Shown piece by piece: positions 44,027-54,921 of a stretch of DNA of 64,000 bases. The position numbers and the translations under genes are program-made. Under the pieces are notes generated by a model that was not told where the DNA came from, did no database searches, and was given only the letters and a program-made list of their open reading frames with translations. How positions within the stretch are numbered: the first letter of the stretch is position 1; each line of letters opens with the position of its first letter. Source of the DNA: Orychophragmus violaceus (taxonomy: Eukaryota > Streptophyta > Magnoliopsida > Brassicales > Brassicaceae). The DNA lies in contig CM058233.1 in assembly GCA_030180135.1 (NCBI GenBank), forward strand, positions 62,516,500 to 62,580,499. Reading direction: 5' to 3'.

Positions 44027-46129
44027 TAAGATTGGGTTGGAAACTCCTCAGAATGAAGAGCTCCCTCAAAAGAAAAAGAAAGATTAGTGTCTGAGGCAAA
44101 AGAGGATTTAAGGGGAGGGTCAAAAAGAGAGTTGGAAGGCAAAAGAGGTAAAGCATAGGTAGGAGAGTTTGAAGGTAAGGTTGGGCTAGAACGAGATCTC
44201 TTAAGATATTTCTTTTTGTGAATTTCAGGGGGCATTTTGGTGGCGTTCTCCTCCGGTGAACAAGGAGAAACCAGAGGAACAGAAGGAATGGGGATTAAAG
44301 AAAGAGCAGAAGACTTGAGTTGAGAGGAAGAGGAGGAAGGTTTATTAAAATAGCTAGGGAGTGACCGGGTTGGAGTGGAGGATGACATTTGATGGTTTGG
44401 ATAAGAAGTGTCAGAGTTGGGCGAGGGTAAAGTTAAGGTACGAGACAAAGTAAGGTCTGGATTTATAGGCAGGGGAAGAGAAGCAGCAACTTCCAAAGAT
44501 CCCAAAGATCCCACCAAATGCTGAGCAGTCACAGTTTCAGAAACAGACATGGATACAGTGACAAGATCTTTTACAATGACATGATCTTGTACCGTGTCCA
44601 AATCAGTTCCCGCAACAGGCAGAGGAGCATCTACAACAATTGGTATAGAGCTCTCTAGAGTAGAGTCCTTAGCCGAAGGAGCAACCTCAGACAAGTTTTT
44701 CTTAACAAACACATGCTTTCCCTTGATATTTGCAGCCTTTTTTACGCCAACATTAGCCACAGCATCTGACTTTTGTTTTGTTTGTGGCGCATGGGCAGGG
44801 AGGAGCAGACAGTTGCGCAAAACATGCCCAAGCTCTTTACAAAAGGAGCAAGTCGGCGGAACCCATGGATAATCAACTTCAACCTCGATAACTTGGCCAT
44901 TCGTTCTTTGAAACTCCACAACTCTCGGAAGTTCTTGAGATAGCTCAACCTCCACCTTAATATGAGCGAGGGTAAGACTTACCATATTTAAGGTAAATTC
45001 ATCTGTTTCTTTCGGGTGGCCTACCAAACCTCCAATGAGACTCAAACCTTTCCGATGTCGTAAATCCAATGGTATGCCTCTAAAGTGTCCCCACAGTTGG
45101 ATAGTAGAAGCAGTAGGAGATGTAGTATTAGGATTAGAGCACCATTTAGTAGCGTGGAACATAGAATCTCCAACATACCAAACACCCTTTTCCAAGATTT
45201 TCTGTCGTATGTAGTCATTAGGGACTCTCACCTCTTGATAGAGGATTATTGTGAATCTCAATCCTCGTACGTTTTTCCCACATATGATTCAGCACACTCT
45301 GAATTTGGCTGAACGGGGGAGGGCGACCATTAAAGAAACAAACAATGAAATCTTTATGTATCTCGGCACCTTCCTCAAATACCTCATCTGGAATTGTGAT
45401 GCGAGGCCTACCAGTTTCCGAGATAGTCGGCTTCACTAACAGTTCCAAACTTTTATCAGTTGAAGCACGCAACTATTCTACAAATGTTTGAGGCTTTGTT
45501 GAATGAGCAGGTTGATTATTCTGACTCACATTACTTCTTTTTGCAGGGCCAGCAGCTGGATTCCGAGGCAAGAAAGAGGCAGTGATTGGAGGATCCAGCA
45601 AGTACGGGGATGAGCTATTATCAGGGTTAGAGGTGGGCACGGTGGTGGGAGTAGTTAAGCTTGGGGGACCATTTAGGATAGGACAAGAAGATGGTACGAC
45701 ATTGGGTAATGGTTGGTTACAAGTAGAAGAAGCTTTGTTGGATATTAGGGGTGAGGTCTTAGTAGTTTCAAGGATCTTGAGGTTCTTGTGAACAGTGTTT
45801 GCAGATCTAGGGATTTGAACAGTGGATTTTTCACAATGTAGATATGTTGATATAGCCTCTGTCATGGAGACATCGGCAGTAAGAGAAGCTGACTTGGAAG
45901 GAGAGGAAGCAGAGAGAGCTACCTGCAACAAGCCAACAGTAACAGACGGGGATGAAGGAGGGTTAGAGAAGGAGGGAGAGGAAAGAGGAGGGAAATGGGC
46001 TAAGGACAGGGGAGAGGATGGGTCAGGAGGGTCAGGGGGTTGAGGAGGAGGTAGGATGGGCTTGACTCCGGCAGAGACGAGCTGAGGATTCAGGGCGGCA
46101 GCAGGAGAGAACCAGCGGTTCTGCTTCAT
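44026..46129 (-). pseudogene. LINE ORF1 (DUF4283-like, CCHC knuckle)
   Basis: I place the start at ATG 46129 (MKQNRWFSPAAALNP), because the Pro/Ser-rich N-terminus that follows (PPDPPDPSSPLSLAHFPPLS) is typical of plant L1 ORF1. The frame upstream to 46303 has no ATG. The middle has the DUF4283-like core (DFIVCFFNGRPPPFSQI, VPNDYIRQKILEKGVWYVGD) and the zinc knuckle CSFCKELGHVLRNC (about 44815-44860). Breaks: a TAG at 45473-45475 and a frameshift near 45240. It ends at 44026 after a long Ser/Pro-rich tail. Confidence 0.88.
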
Positions 46130-46310
46130 AGAAAATGGATAAAGAAACTTCTTAGTGACCTGTTGATTTTTTAACAACTTAAAAAAAGACACCAAACAAT
46201 GATGTCTTCCATTTAGATCTAAACCGAGAAAAGTGGGAAATGACTTCTTTTGTATAGATCTAAAACTTTTACGGAAACCATGTACTTGATCTAGACTCAC
46301 CAAGAAGTTT

Positions 46311-47580
46311 GATAAACCCTAAATGTAATAATTACTTCTTAAATATCATCATATTATATAGAAAACTTATAAGAAACATTAAACTCATTTAACATAGTTA
46401 CAAACTAACAATATATGTAAATTTAACATTATGAATGAAAAATTTCCTAAACTCTCAATTTAACCCAACATATATAAACATGATATCCAACCTCATATGT
46501 TAGACATATATCAAACTCTTGTTTTCCTTGTAATCTGCACAACCAATATATAACTCGATTTTTAGACTCTTTTATAGTTAATTATACTCTACAAGAAAAC
46601 TCTGATCAACTCTTTGTATCATTTTTTTCCAAAATGTTTAATTTAAATTTCAACTTAAATACGTCTCAGACTTATCTGAGAAGTCTGATTAACCCCAAAA
46701 CTCAGATTTCACCGGGAAGTCTGAGAAACCCTAAATATAATATTTATCACATATAAGTGAAAATATTTACACAAAACATCGAGGAAAATCAAATTCATAA
46801 AATATATGCACCTTGTAACACATATATGCAAATTTAAAATTTAAAATGTAAATTTGGTAAACCGTAAATCTAATCTTAAAGTTAAATATAAATGTTTCAT
46901 TACAAAGCATGTTTTAAGGTTTAGAACCTACTCTACCTTACATGTTTTTAATTTTATTCATTTATTTATATACTTCACAATCGTAAATTTACTAATTTAA
47001 TTTGCTTCAAACTTCTTTGAGAAGTCTAAAGTTTTGGGGGTATGATATAATTTAGCTAACATTGTTTAACATTTGCGCTGTGTCAGACTTCTGCAAGAAG
47101 TCTTATACAGAATAAATTAGTAAATTTATAATTTAAAATTATAAAAAAATATTTGTTAAAAATTTTATATACAGAAATTAAATATAGAAAATTTTGTAGT
47201 ATATAAAGGGGTTAACTGTAATTTTGCTACCCGAAATGGTAGTTCTGCATTTCTTTCAAATTGAGAGATTAGTTTCACCGAGTGAAACCTTTTTATCTTT
47301 ATATTAACAAAGTTGTATATTTAGGAATCTAGTTACACTTTTGTATCTTTTAATGTTTTGTGAGTTAAAAAGATCATCTTACCCCTACTGACGAAAAGGA
47401 ACCAATGGATGGATGGCGGCCCTTATGCTATGCATCCTCATATCCTTTTGTATTTTGTAATTTATTTTTATCCACCGATGAACAGTACCTGCAGATGAAC
47501 GATAGATTTATGGGTTAGCTTCTCTTGTACGACTTAAACATGTGGACTAGATTTAATGTAAAGTGTAGACACACAATGAA
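46311..47580. other. AT-rich DNA with AGACTTCT/AGAAGTCT words
   Basis: No ORF or RNA gene is seen. Variants of a palindromic word recur at about 46666 (CAGACTTATCTGAGAAGTCTG), 47008 (AACTTCTTTGAGAAGTCT) and 47082 (CAGACTTCTGCAAGAAGTCT). The phrase AACCCTAAAT.TAATA recurs near 46314 and 46729. It looks like part of an old repeat that the LINE entered. A short stretch near 47380-47420 is more GC-rich. Confidence 0.4.
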
Positions 47581-48100
47581 TATAACATGTTAAATGCTTC
47601 CGATGGATAGCAGGTGGCCAACGGTCCACATTATCAAGAATCCGTGTACAAAGAACATATGAACAAGAGACTAAGTGTTTACATAGACAACTATTGACGG
47701 ATAACGTACCTGGTAAACACAGTTTTAAGAGATCTTGTGGACATTATCGACTATTCGTGGATATTACCACGATCTTATCACGTGCTATACACTTCCGATG
47801 GACAGAAGGTGACCAAGATTTCACATGATCGAGAAAACGTACCAAGTAAACACAATTTTAAGAGCTCAGTGGACAATATCGACTATTTGTGGACACTACC
47901 ATGATCATATCACATGCTAGACGCTTTGATGGACAGAAGGTGGCAAGAGTTCACAAGATCGTGAATCCGTGGACATACAGTACATCGGGCCTCGCCATCC
48001 ACCCAAAAGAAACGTTCGCGTGGCCACCTACTATCCATTGGAAGCGCCTCACACGTGATATAATCGTGATAGTGTCCACAAATAGCCAATAAGGTGGAAA
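47580..48100. repeat. Foldback element with internal tandem repeat
   Basis: The arm 47881-47953 and the reverse complement of 48014-48088 match at roughly 80% by eye, sharing CTATTTGTGGACACTA, ATATCAC and AGAAGGTGG/AGTAGGTGG words, with a loop of about 60 bp. To the left, the arm is repeated with a period of about 131 bp (GTAAACACA.TTTTAAGAG near 47710 and 47842, ATGGACAGAAGGTG near 47796 and 47927). No ORF is supported. It may be a non-autonomous DNA transposon of foldback type. Confidence 0.65.
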
Positions 48101-48350
48101 CCTAGTCTAGATTATATGTGAAAAAGTAACCTAGTTTAGATTACATACAATTGGATTTAAAAAGAAAAAAACGCAAAAACATTGGAAAAGGTAAACTTCT
48201 GTATGTGTTATGTCTTTTTCTCTGAGTAGGATATACGTTTTTCAAAATAATGCTTTTTTACAACAGACAAATATTTCAGTTTTGCTAAAAAAATCGAAAC
48301 AAAGATAAATCTAGTTCATATGAGCTTTATTAAGAAAAGTTAAGAATAAT
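48101..48350. other. Unassigned AT-rich DNA
   Basis: A 25-bp direct repeat-like pair (AACCTAGTCTAGATTATAT and AACCTAGTTTAGATTACAT, near 48099 and 48128) is the only structure noted. Confidence 0.4.
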
Positions 48351-48740
48351 AGAAGATGTAAATTAAGATACTCTTTTTCGGTCGAAAGGGATACTTCGTT
48401 AGCTTATAAAATTACAGAGGATTACAATCAAACGGGAACAGACTCCCCACCTTTAGGCAACAATAATGCCCGGTTGCCAAAAAAAAAGAAAAAGGCAACA
48501 ATAATGCCACATATATACCTCCTAAATCCTAATAGGCATGCAAACTTTCCAATGCCTGCATAGACCCCAAAAAATACATATTTCTACTGCAAACAGCTCT
48601 AAAAACGAGCGAAAAAGGAGTTTAAAACCGAGCATCAAAAAGAGGTTACAATTCTTTCATCTTCAAATAAAAAGGACAACCAACGACGTCCACCAGAGGC
48701 CACATAAGACTGTCCAAGACCAGCAGAGGTTGCACTTTAA
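48351..48740 (-). other. Possible 3' end of another non-LTR element, minus strand
   Basis: Read on the minus strand, the segment ends GTTCCCGTTTGATTG, TAATTTTATAAGCTAACGA, AGTATCCCTTTCGACCG and then A-rich. I associate this pattern with 3' ends of plant L1-type elements. No RT text is visible. Weak evidence; it could also be part of the neighbouring Tat LTR. Confidence 0.25.
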
Positions 48741-49040
48741 GCAATGAAAGTAGCACTTCTATTGGAGTCAAGATTAGCACTTTCCTTAAAAGGCTTATTC
48801 ATGAGTTTAGGTCGGTCCGAAATGGAAAGACGGTTCAGGGCCCAAGTCGGTAAAACATAGGTTAAACCCGACTCGGTTCAACTGGCTTACATTTGGGTTT
48901 AGGAGATACGAGTCAAAAGCAGGACAAAGGCGGCGCATAGCAACATCAAGATATGGAAATACTCCATATCTTAATAATCCGAGATATTAGGAAACATTCG
49001 TGTTTATCTCAATTTTCCTTATTTGAAACCGACATTGTAA

Positions 49041-49304
49041 CCCTATATAAAAGGACCTCGTCATTCAATAACAGACACGCTTTTCTTAATATTTTAGCCT
49101 GAGAGACTTAAGCAAATCGACTTTGACCTAATCTCTCTCCGGCGACTTTGACTTCTTTTTACCGCATAATTCCCTCTCGGAAACCTAAAGCAAAACCCTA
49201 ATTTCCATAACCTCACCGTGTTCTTAAATCCTTCTTTTAGAATCCCTAATTTACAAACCCTAAAATTCTTGCTATCTTTGGATACGCAGAATTGAGATCT
49301 TACA
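49041..49304 (+). promoter_or_regulatory. TATA box and downstream end of the Tat 5' LTR
   Basis: CCCTATATAAAAGG (about 49041-49054) is a strong TATA word. The transcribed LTR end runs to ATCTTACA at 49304, directly before the primer site. Confidence 0.7.
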
Positions 49305-49306
49305 AT

Positions 49307-49325
49307 TGGCGCCGACTGTGTGGAT
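49307..49325 (+). promoter_or_regulatory. Primer binding site of the Tat element
   Basis: TGGCGCCGACTGTGTGG starts two bases after the LTR. TGGCGCC starts are common for Tat-type elements. I do not assign the tRNA. Confidence 0.7.
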
Positions 49326-49349
49326 TTCTAAGAGAAATTTCTGAACGAG

Positions 49350-50428
49350 ATGCCTGGAAACAATAACGAAATCGATCCGGAAAACCCAAGGGTTGACCTA
49401 AGTCATCACGAAGGAAGTGATCACGACCTAAGTGATCACGAAGACGACAACATGGCACTTGACGGCAAACAGCCGCGGGACGCGGCTAAATCAAAGAAGT
49501 CTCGAGACGACGATAAACGTATCCCGTCACTCAACGAAACGTCAGAACAAGTCGAACGAGACGAAGTTCTGGCTACCTTAATGGCCAAAATCGATTCACA
49601 GAACGATTTAATCAAAACGTTTTCGGAAAGAATTGATTTGTTGCAGACGGAACAAGCTCGGATCCGTTCAGACCAACAATCAAGGAAATCCAAGCGAGAA
49701 GTGCCCCCAAAGGTGAAAGATAAAGTCGCCAGACGACTTATCTTCGATACATCTGAAGAAAACCATCAAGAGATGAGCCGAGGAAGCGAGTCCAGAAGCA
49801 ACTCACGCAGAGAACGCGATGAGGAGGATACCCGCGAACGGAGCTCACATCGAAAGAGGGACTCAGAGGAACCCAACCGAAGTTCACAACGGGAGCGAGA
49901 CGACCGGTACGAAGAAGGGTACTCACGCGATAGAGATGAGCGCGCTGATCACGAAACGCGGAACGGACGAGGTTTGCATCATCGGTGGAATTCGCGATAT
50001 GAGAACGACTCGCGTCGGGATAACCATCGCCACGAGCAAGGTACGTCCCACGAGGAAGCTCATAGACCGTCTATCCACGGATCAAGCCGTAATCGAGTTG
50101 AGAAACAGCTGACCGAGCTCAGAGATACCCTGAAGGAATTAAAGGGCGAAGTACACAACGTTAAAGGATCCGCTCCCGAGATAGACCGGATCATCGAAGA
50201 AACTCAAAGGACGCCTTTTACGTCGCGCATTACCGATACATACATACGCCAGAAAGAAAAGCTCAGACTGCCGATGTATAACGGGACGAAAGACTCCGCT
50301 ACGCACTTAACAACCTTCAAGATCATGGCAGCTAAAGCACGGTTTTCGTCATCTAGAGAACGCGACATCGGTTTTTGTCAATTATTTGCCGAAACCCTGG
50401 AAGGAGATGCACTGACCTGGTTCTCTCG
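49350..50428 (+). pseudogene. Tat-type gag, N-terminal part
   Basis: Open from ATG 49350 to the insertion. It has an acidic N-terminus, a coiled-coil-like segment (EVLATLMAKIDSQNDLIKTF), a long Arg/Asp/Glu/Ser-rich stretch (RERDEEDTRERSSHRKRD), then the capsid-like start (FTSRITDTYIRQKEKLRLPM, THLTTFKIMAAKARF, FAETLEGDALTWFSR). The insertion duplicates TCTCG (50424-50428). The frame resumes in phase at 56215, so the host gag was open when the insertion occurred. Confidence 0.88.
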
Positions 50429-51716
50429 TGATAGATTCCCGGATAGGATAGACTCTTTGATGGATCGAATGATAAACTGATCACGGATCAGTGGTGGATC
50501 GAAGGAGACCGTCAAAGGTTGCGGATGGCCTTTGGTATTCCCCAACTTCAAAGAGGATCGAAGAAGTAACCCTTAACAACGAACTCTAAGAAGGTTTGTT
50601 GCTTTGGAAGTAACCCTTGCCAAAGAAACGAAAATGTTCAACCAAGAACAAAGAGATGAACTCTCAAAATAAGAAGAAAAATCGATATATTAAAATGAAG
50701 TAAAAGGTTTGGTACATATAGGACTCTAGAAGTCAAAGAGACTAGTCAAATAAACTAGTCAAATAAACTACTTAGGAAATGTGAAAACAATAACTAAGAA
50801 GACTTGACCAAAGACCAAACATTAAAACTATGTAGAATGACTCTTAAACTACTTTGGCCATTGAATTTGTCTCATGAACTTCCTGGTTGAATCTGATTTG
50901 TTGGGCCACGAAATATAACTCCTCTTGGGCTTAGGAAGGTATCCTGGATGCCAAACATAGGCCTGCAAGCTTCTAATCCATGTGGGCCTAGCAATCTTCA
51001 AGTAATGGACCAAGTTGACACATTTTGGAAAACGAGATGTATCTTTCTGATCCGTTGGACCTTTCCTCTGATACTGGGCTTGTTGGAAAGCTAAGAGATC
51101 CAGGAAGAAGCTCCAATTGGTCTCAGGTCCAAATTGTACCTGAGTTGGGCTGGGTGACTCAATCTTTGGCTCAGTCGCGGAATAGAACCTCAAGCAGAAC
51201 CATCAGTTTGTAAAATTCATATCTTTTCCATCTGGACCGATATTGAGGTGATTCCAATTCTAACAGCCTCTCTGATGAATCAAGAATTCAGGAAAATTAG
51301 TTTCATGGCTTAACTCCTTCTGGTTCGTTCTGAAATCTCCTTTGAATGCTCGCATGTCCAAATCGCGTAAGCTTGAAATGGTCTGAGTTGAAAGTTGCAT
51401 AACTTCTTCACCATAACTCTGATTTGAGTGATTCTTCTTGGAGATATTCTGAAAATGATCTGAGCATATTCTCCAAGTAGTTTCATGTATTGAATCGCCG
51501 TGGTTGAGAAGGTATGAATCAAACAGTGACCATGTTTCTGAACTTGATTCAACAATCTGAATTGTCGGACCGTCCTTAGCTTTGTTCGGCTTATCGATCA
51601 TGGGAAGCTTGTCCAGATTGTTCAGCTCGTCCTTCACCAGCTCGTCTCGACTCCCTCGACCATCCTCCGAGCTATCCGTGGATTCCTGGTCCGATAGATG
51701 ACCCCGGAATCTATCA
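50429..51716 (-). repeat. 3' LTR of the 5.8-kb element
   Basis: 1,288 bp. It contains the C-terminal end of the internal ORF, open to 51260, so the LTR carries coding sequence. Confidence 0.95.
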
Positions 51717-54483
51717 TTCCCCTCCTCTTGAAAAGGATTTGACCTCAAATCTTGTTCCCCTACATCAAAAGGAAATGAATTAAGTACACAGAAAAAGATC
51801 AAGGAAACAAACAAGTAAGTAATGACAATGAAAGAGCTTGAACTGAAACTTCCTTTGGCGTTTGAAGTGTCCTTTCTTAAGTACTTCTGGTCCCAATCTT
51901 CAGACTGAAAAGTCAGTTGATTGTTCTCCTTGCTTTCTACCTTTTGAGATCGATCCTGGCTCAAGACTCTCTTTGGTGTATGATCAACTCCCTTGGAAAG
52001 AACTCGGCTCATCTTTGTTCTTGAAACAAACTTCTCGACCTGTTTATCCTGTACTTTCAAAACATCTAAAGAAAACACATCAAATGTGCAAGAGAAGTAA
52101 TCAAACGGTTTCTCCATTTTCAGAAAACCAAGAACAGGGTCCAAGTTTCTAAGAAACCCTTTCAAAGCTTTGTTAACAACAATAGCAAGTTTGAAACACC
52201 AAATATGAAAAATCTCTTAACCGTTCTTAACACCAGAAAATTAACTGTTTTGAACACAAGCAAAGCTCTTCTTGAAAATGAATTGATCTTTGCAAACTTC
52301 AGAAAACTCTTATCAAGATCAAGATCATTCAAATTCGTTTTGCAAAGTTTTAGGAATGAGTTTGAGTCCCACAAAATGTTTTCAAAGCATAGTTCCAACT
52401 TAGAGAAAGCCTTAACAATTGCAAATTCTTCTTTAGTTCCCAATGACTCAAATGCTTTCTTTTTCAAAGAAACTTTCAAAGAACCTTCAAACTCACAAAA
52501 CTTATGAAACATAAAACATTTTGGCGTAAAGAAACTCTCATGTTCAAGTGTTTCAAAAAGGTGGATCATTTTATCAAAAACAAATCCAGAAACACAAAAC
52601 TCTTTAGCCTTAGCCAAACCAAAACGTTTTTCTTGAGCAGAGAAAAAGAAAACCAGATAAGACTTTGTATCAAGCAATGCAGCTCTCTTACAGTGCTTTG
52701 GATTGTCATTAGGAAATGACATGAGGGCTGGTTGTGGCATAAAACTGATCGGCTGCTCCAAGACATACTTCTGTGGCAAGCTTTTTTGTGGAAGTCCTTG
52801 GCTTGCTCTTCTTTGAATCCATTCTTTGATCGAGTGTTCTCCTGGTCCATAGTCCACTTGCTTATCCATACCTTGAATCACTCTTGCCTTTAGGACAGAA
52901 TCCTTGACATGCTTAACCTGCTCTTTCACATAAACTAGAAGGACCAAGTCATATGTGACAAAAGAAAGATCAAACAATTCTGTTATCTCCAAAATGTTTA
53001 AGGCAAGTCTTAAATTCATTGGATCCTCATCTAAAGCTTTGTCATAGACCAGATTAACAACATGACACAAGTTTCTCCAAAACTCCTTAGATGATCTTAG
53101 AACAGGCAAGAATGCATATGTGCTAGAAATCAGATTTAAATGCTCAAGCATAGAAACTTTCTCAATAGCCAATGACACAAAACCTTTCTTAGTTCTAAGC
53201 AAATGTTTGTCATGCCATTTTCTAAAACAAAACTCATTCATTGCACAAATGAATTCACATACTTCTTGAAGTGATCTAGGCATTAGAAAACCTTTTTCAT
53301 AAAACGTGGGCAAATGTTTTAGGTGAAAAAACCTTTTATTAAAAACGTTTTCATAAAAAGTCAAGCTTGTTTCACAACCCAAAACATCACATGCTCTAGA
53401 TGGTCTAAAACCAAGATTAAATTCAATCACTTCATTAAACAGAAAACTCTTTGGGTTTAAAATCACCTCATGCGCAGGTGTTTCAAAATCTGAAATCAGT
53501 TTGTCAAAAACCGAATTAGAAACACAGAATTCTTTCACATTTTGCAAACCAATTTGCTCTTCTTCTTTAGGAGTAACCAAAACAAACAAGTCAGGCTTTG
53601 CATTAATCAAACTGATTTTTTTACAAAGCTTGTTGTGGTTTTGCTCAAGGAATGAATGAATGGCCGGTTCTGGTACAAGACGGGCAGGTTGTTCCAAATC
53701 ATAAACCGGTGGTGCTTCCTTTGGTTCCTCCTGTTGTGAGCCTTCATCTAAGACCTGTGAACTAGAGACATTTCTACTCGGTTGCTCCGGTTCAAAACTA
53801 GTGAGTTTTTCAGAAGCTTGTTCACTTTTATTCACAAAATCATAAGAAGAAGAAGAAATAAAAGAACACTTAGCTCGATTTGGAATGTTTGGAAAGATGT
53901 CACTCTCCAATGGCTCTTGTTCATCCATGGTTGCTTCAGAACACGAGCTGGTGGTGTTGCTCTTCATGTGCCTTTCAAACACTTCATCAATCTTCTTTTC
54001 CAGAACATCAAAACGTTTTTCTCTTTTCAACCGGTTTTGGTGTAAGCTAGCTTGAAGACTCTTTGGCTCCTCACGGTTGTAGTCATGATCTGCTCTTTCT
54101 CTGGCCGGTCGGGATTGTTCTCTACTGCTCCTATTAGGCTTCTCACGTGGTCTCCTTGGTTGTGCCTTTTCCTGCACAAAATCAGACTTGAGAAAACCAA
54201 ACTTATTAGAATTTGATCGCATTTTTCTCAAGGAGAGTCTAGATGCTGAATAGGAATCTCCTTCATGATTCTGGATATTTCTCCTTGCGGCATGTCTAGG
54301 CTGTCCTTGTTGATCCTCCTGAATCCTGTCAAGCCGGACATTGATCTCCTCTAGACCTGCATTCAACATTCTCATCATTTGATCATTAAGAGCTCTCATT
54401 TGAGCGCTAGTCAATACGTTCCTAGGATTTTCATTCCTTTCTTTTTCACTACTCGCCATGGCTTCCTGAAAACACTTAAACAA
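51260..54483 (-). pseudogene. Long unknown ORF of the 5.8-kb element, one frameshift, ends inside the LTR
   Basis: Open from 54483 (first plausible ATG MASSEKERNENPRN, about 54459) to a TGA at 52162-52164. A neighbouring frame continues at once to 51260, so a 1-nt shift splits one protein of about 1,070 residues. Parts: an N-terminal helix (LTSAQMRALNDQMMRMLNAG), a basic Arg/Pro-rich stretch, an acidic linker, then two diverged copies of a module of about 100 residues (YDLEQPARLVPEPAIHSF...KEFCVSNSVFDKLI and YVLEQPISFMPQPALMSF...KEFCVSGFVFDKMI), and one likely transmembrane helix (FIVITYLFVSLIFFCVL, about 51780-51840). The last 152 residues are LTR-encoded. I recognise no enzyme motif. Similar hypothetical proteins exist in Brassica as I recall; function unknown. 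Confidence 0.75.
51717..51730 (-). promoter_or_regulatory. Polypurine tract of the 5.8-kb element
   Basis: The minus-strand word CAAGAGGAGGGGAA abuts the LTR start TGATAG. Confidence 0.85.
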
Positions 54484-54902
54484 ACAGATTAAGAGAAATC
54501 ACTCTCACTCTTAAGTGTTTAAAATCGCCCACTCAAGTATTTGGTTGGTCACTCCGAGTAATCTCTCAATGTTCTCGACAAACAATCTCAAGCCAATTCC
54601 ACAAGTACTCCAAGCAACAAGGGGGAAAAGAAGAAGAAGATAGGAAGTTGAAAGATTTTTGGTGGGATTTGCCTTAACCAATTCAAGACTGGATTTCTCC
54701 TCAGCCAGCTGGATTTCTCCTCAGCCTTAAGACTTAAGAACGCTTTTTTTTTTTTTTTGTAAAATCGTTCAAACTCTTTTTTTTTTTTAAGATAGATGAA
54801 ACGAATTGGCCCAAATCCCAAATACTAGATAAAATGATAAGAAGTTTTTAAGAAATGGTGTAGATGAAATGAGAAGATGAAAAGATAGAAGATACCAACA
54901 AA
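54484..54902 (-). other. Leader of the 5.8-kb element
   Basis: Non-coding. It contains two long A runs on the minus strand (T runs at about 54746-54761 and 54778-54788) and a direct duplication of CTGGATTTCTCCTCAGCC near 54690. Confidence 0.6.
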
Positions 54903-54919
54903 GAGTGGCTCTGATACCA
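54903..54919 (-). promoter_or_regulatory. Primer binding site, initiator Met type, minus strand
   Basis: The minus-strand word TGGTATCAGAGCCACTC lies two bases from the LTR edge at 54922 and fixes the element's orientation. Confidence 0.93.
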
Positions 54920-54921
54920 CT

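Larger units (their letters stand above)
34813..46310 (-). mobile_element. L1-type LINE (Ta11-like), split by Athila derivative B
   Basis: Read on the minus strand: ORF1 (46129-44026) with a CCHC knuckle, ORF2 with APE-type endonuclease and reverse transcriptase, and a poly(A) tail seen as a run of about 20 T at 34813-34832. Without the 5.19-kb insertion the LINE is about 6.3 kb, close to full length. Its 5' end, near 46310, is estimated. It has several frameshifts and stops, so it is inactive. Target duplications were not resolved. Confidence 0.92.

Noticed and set aside
45473..46303. LINE ORF1 start at 46303
   Set aside because: There is no ATG there. The first ATG followed by the typical plant L1 ORF1 Pro/Ser-rich start is at 46129.
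47889..48092. 67-codon ORF in the foldback region
   Set aside because: It spans both arms and the loop of the inverted repeat and has no homology that I recognise.
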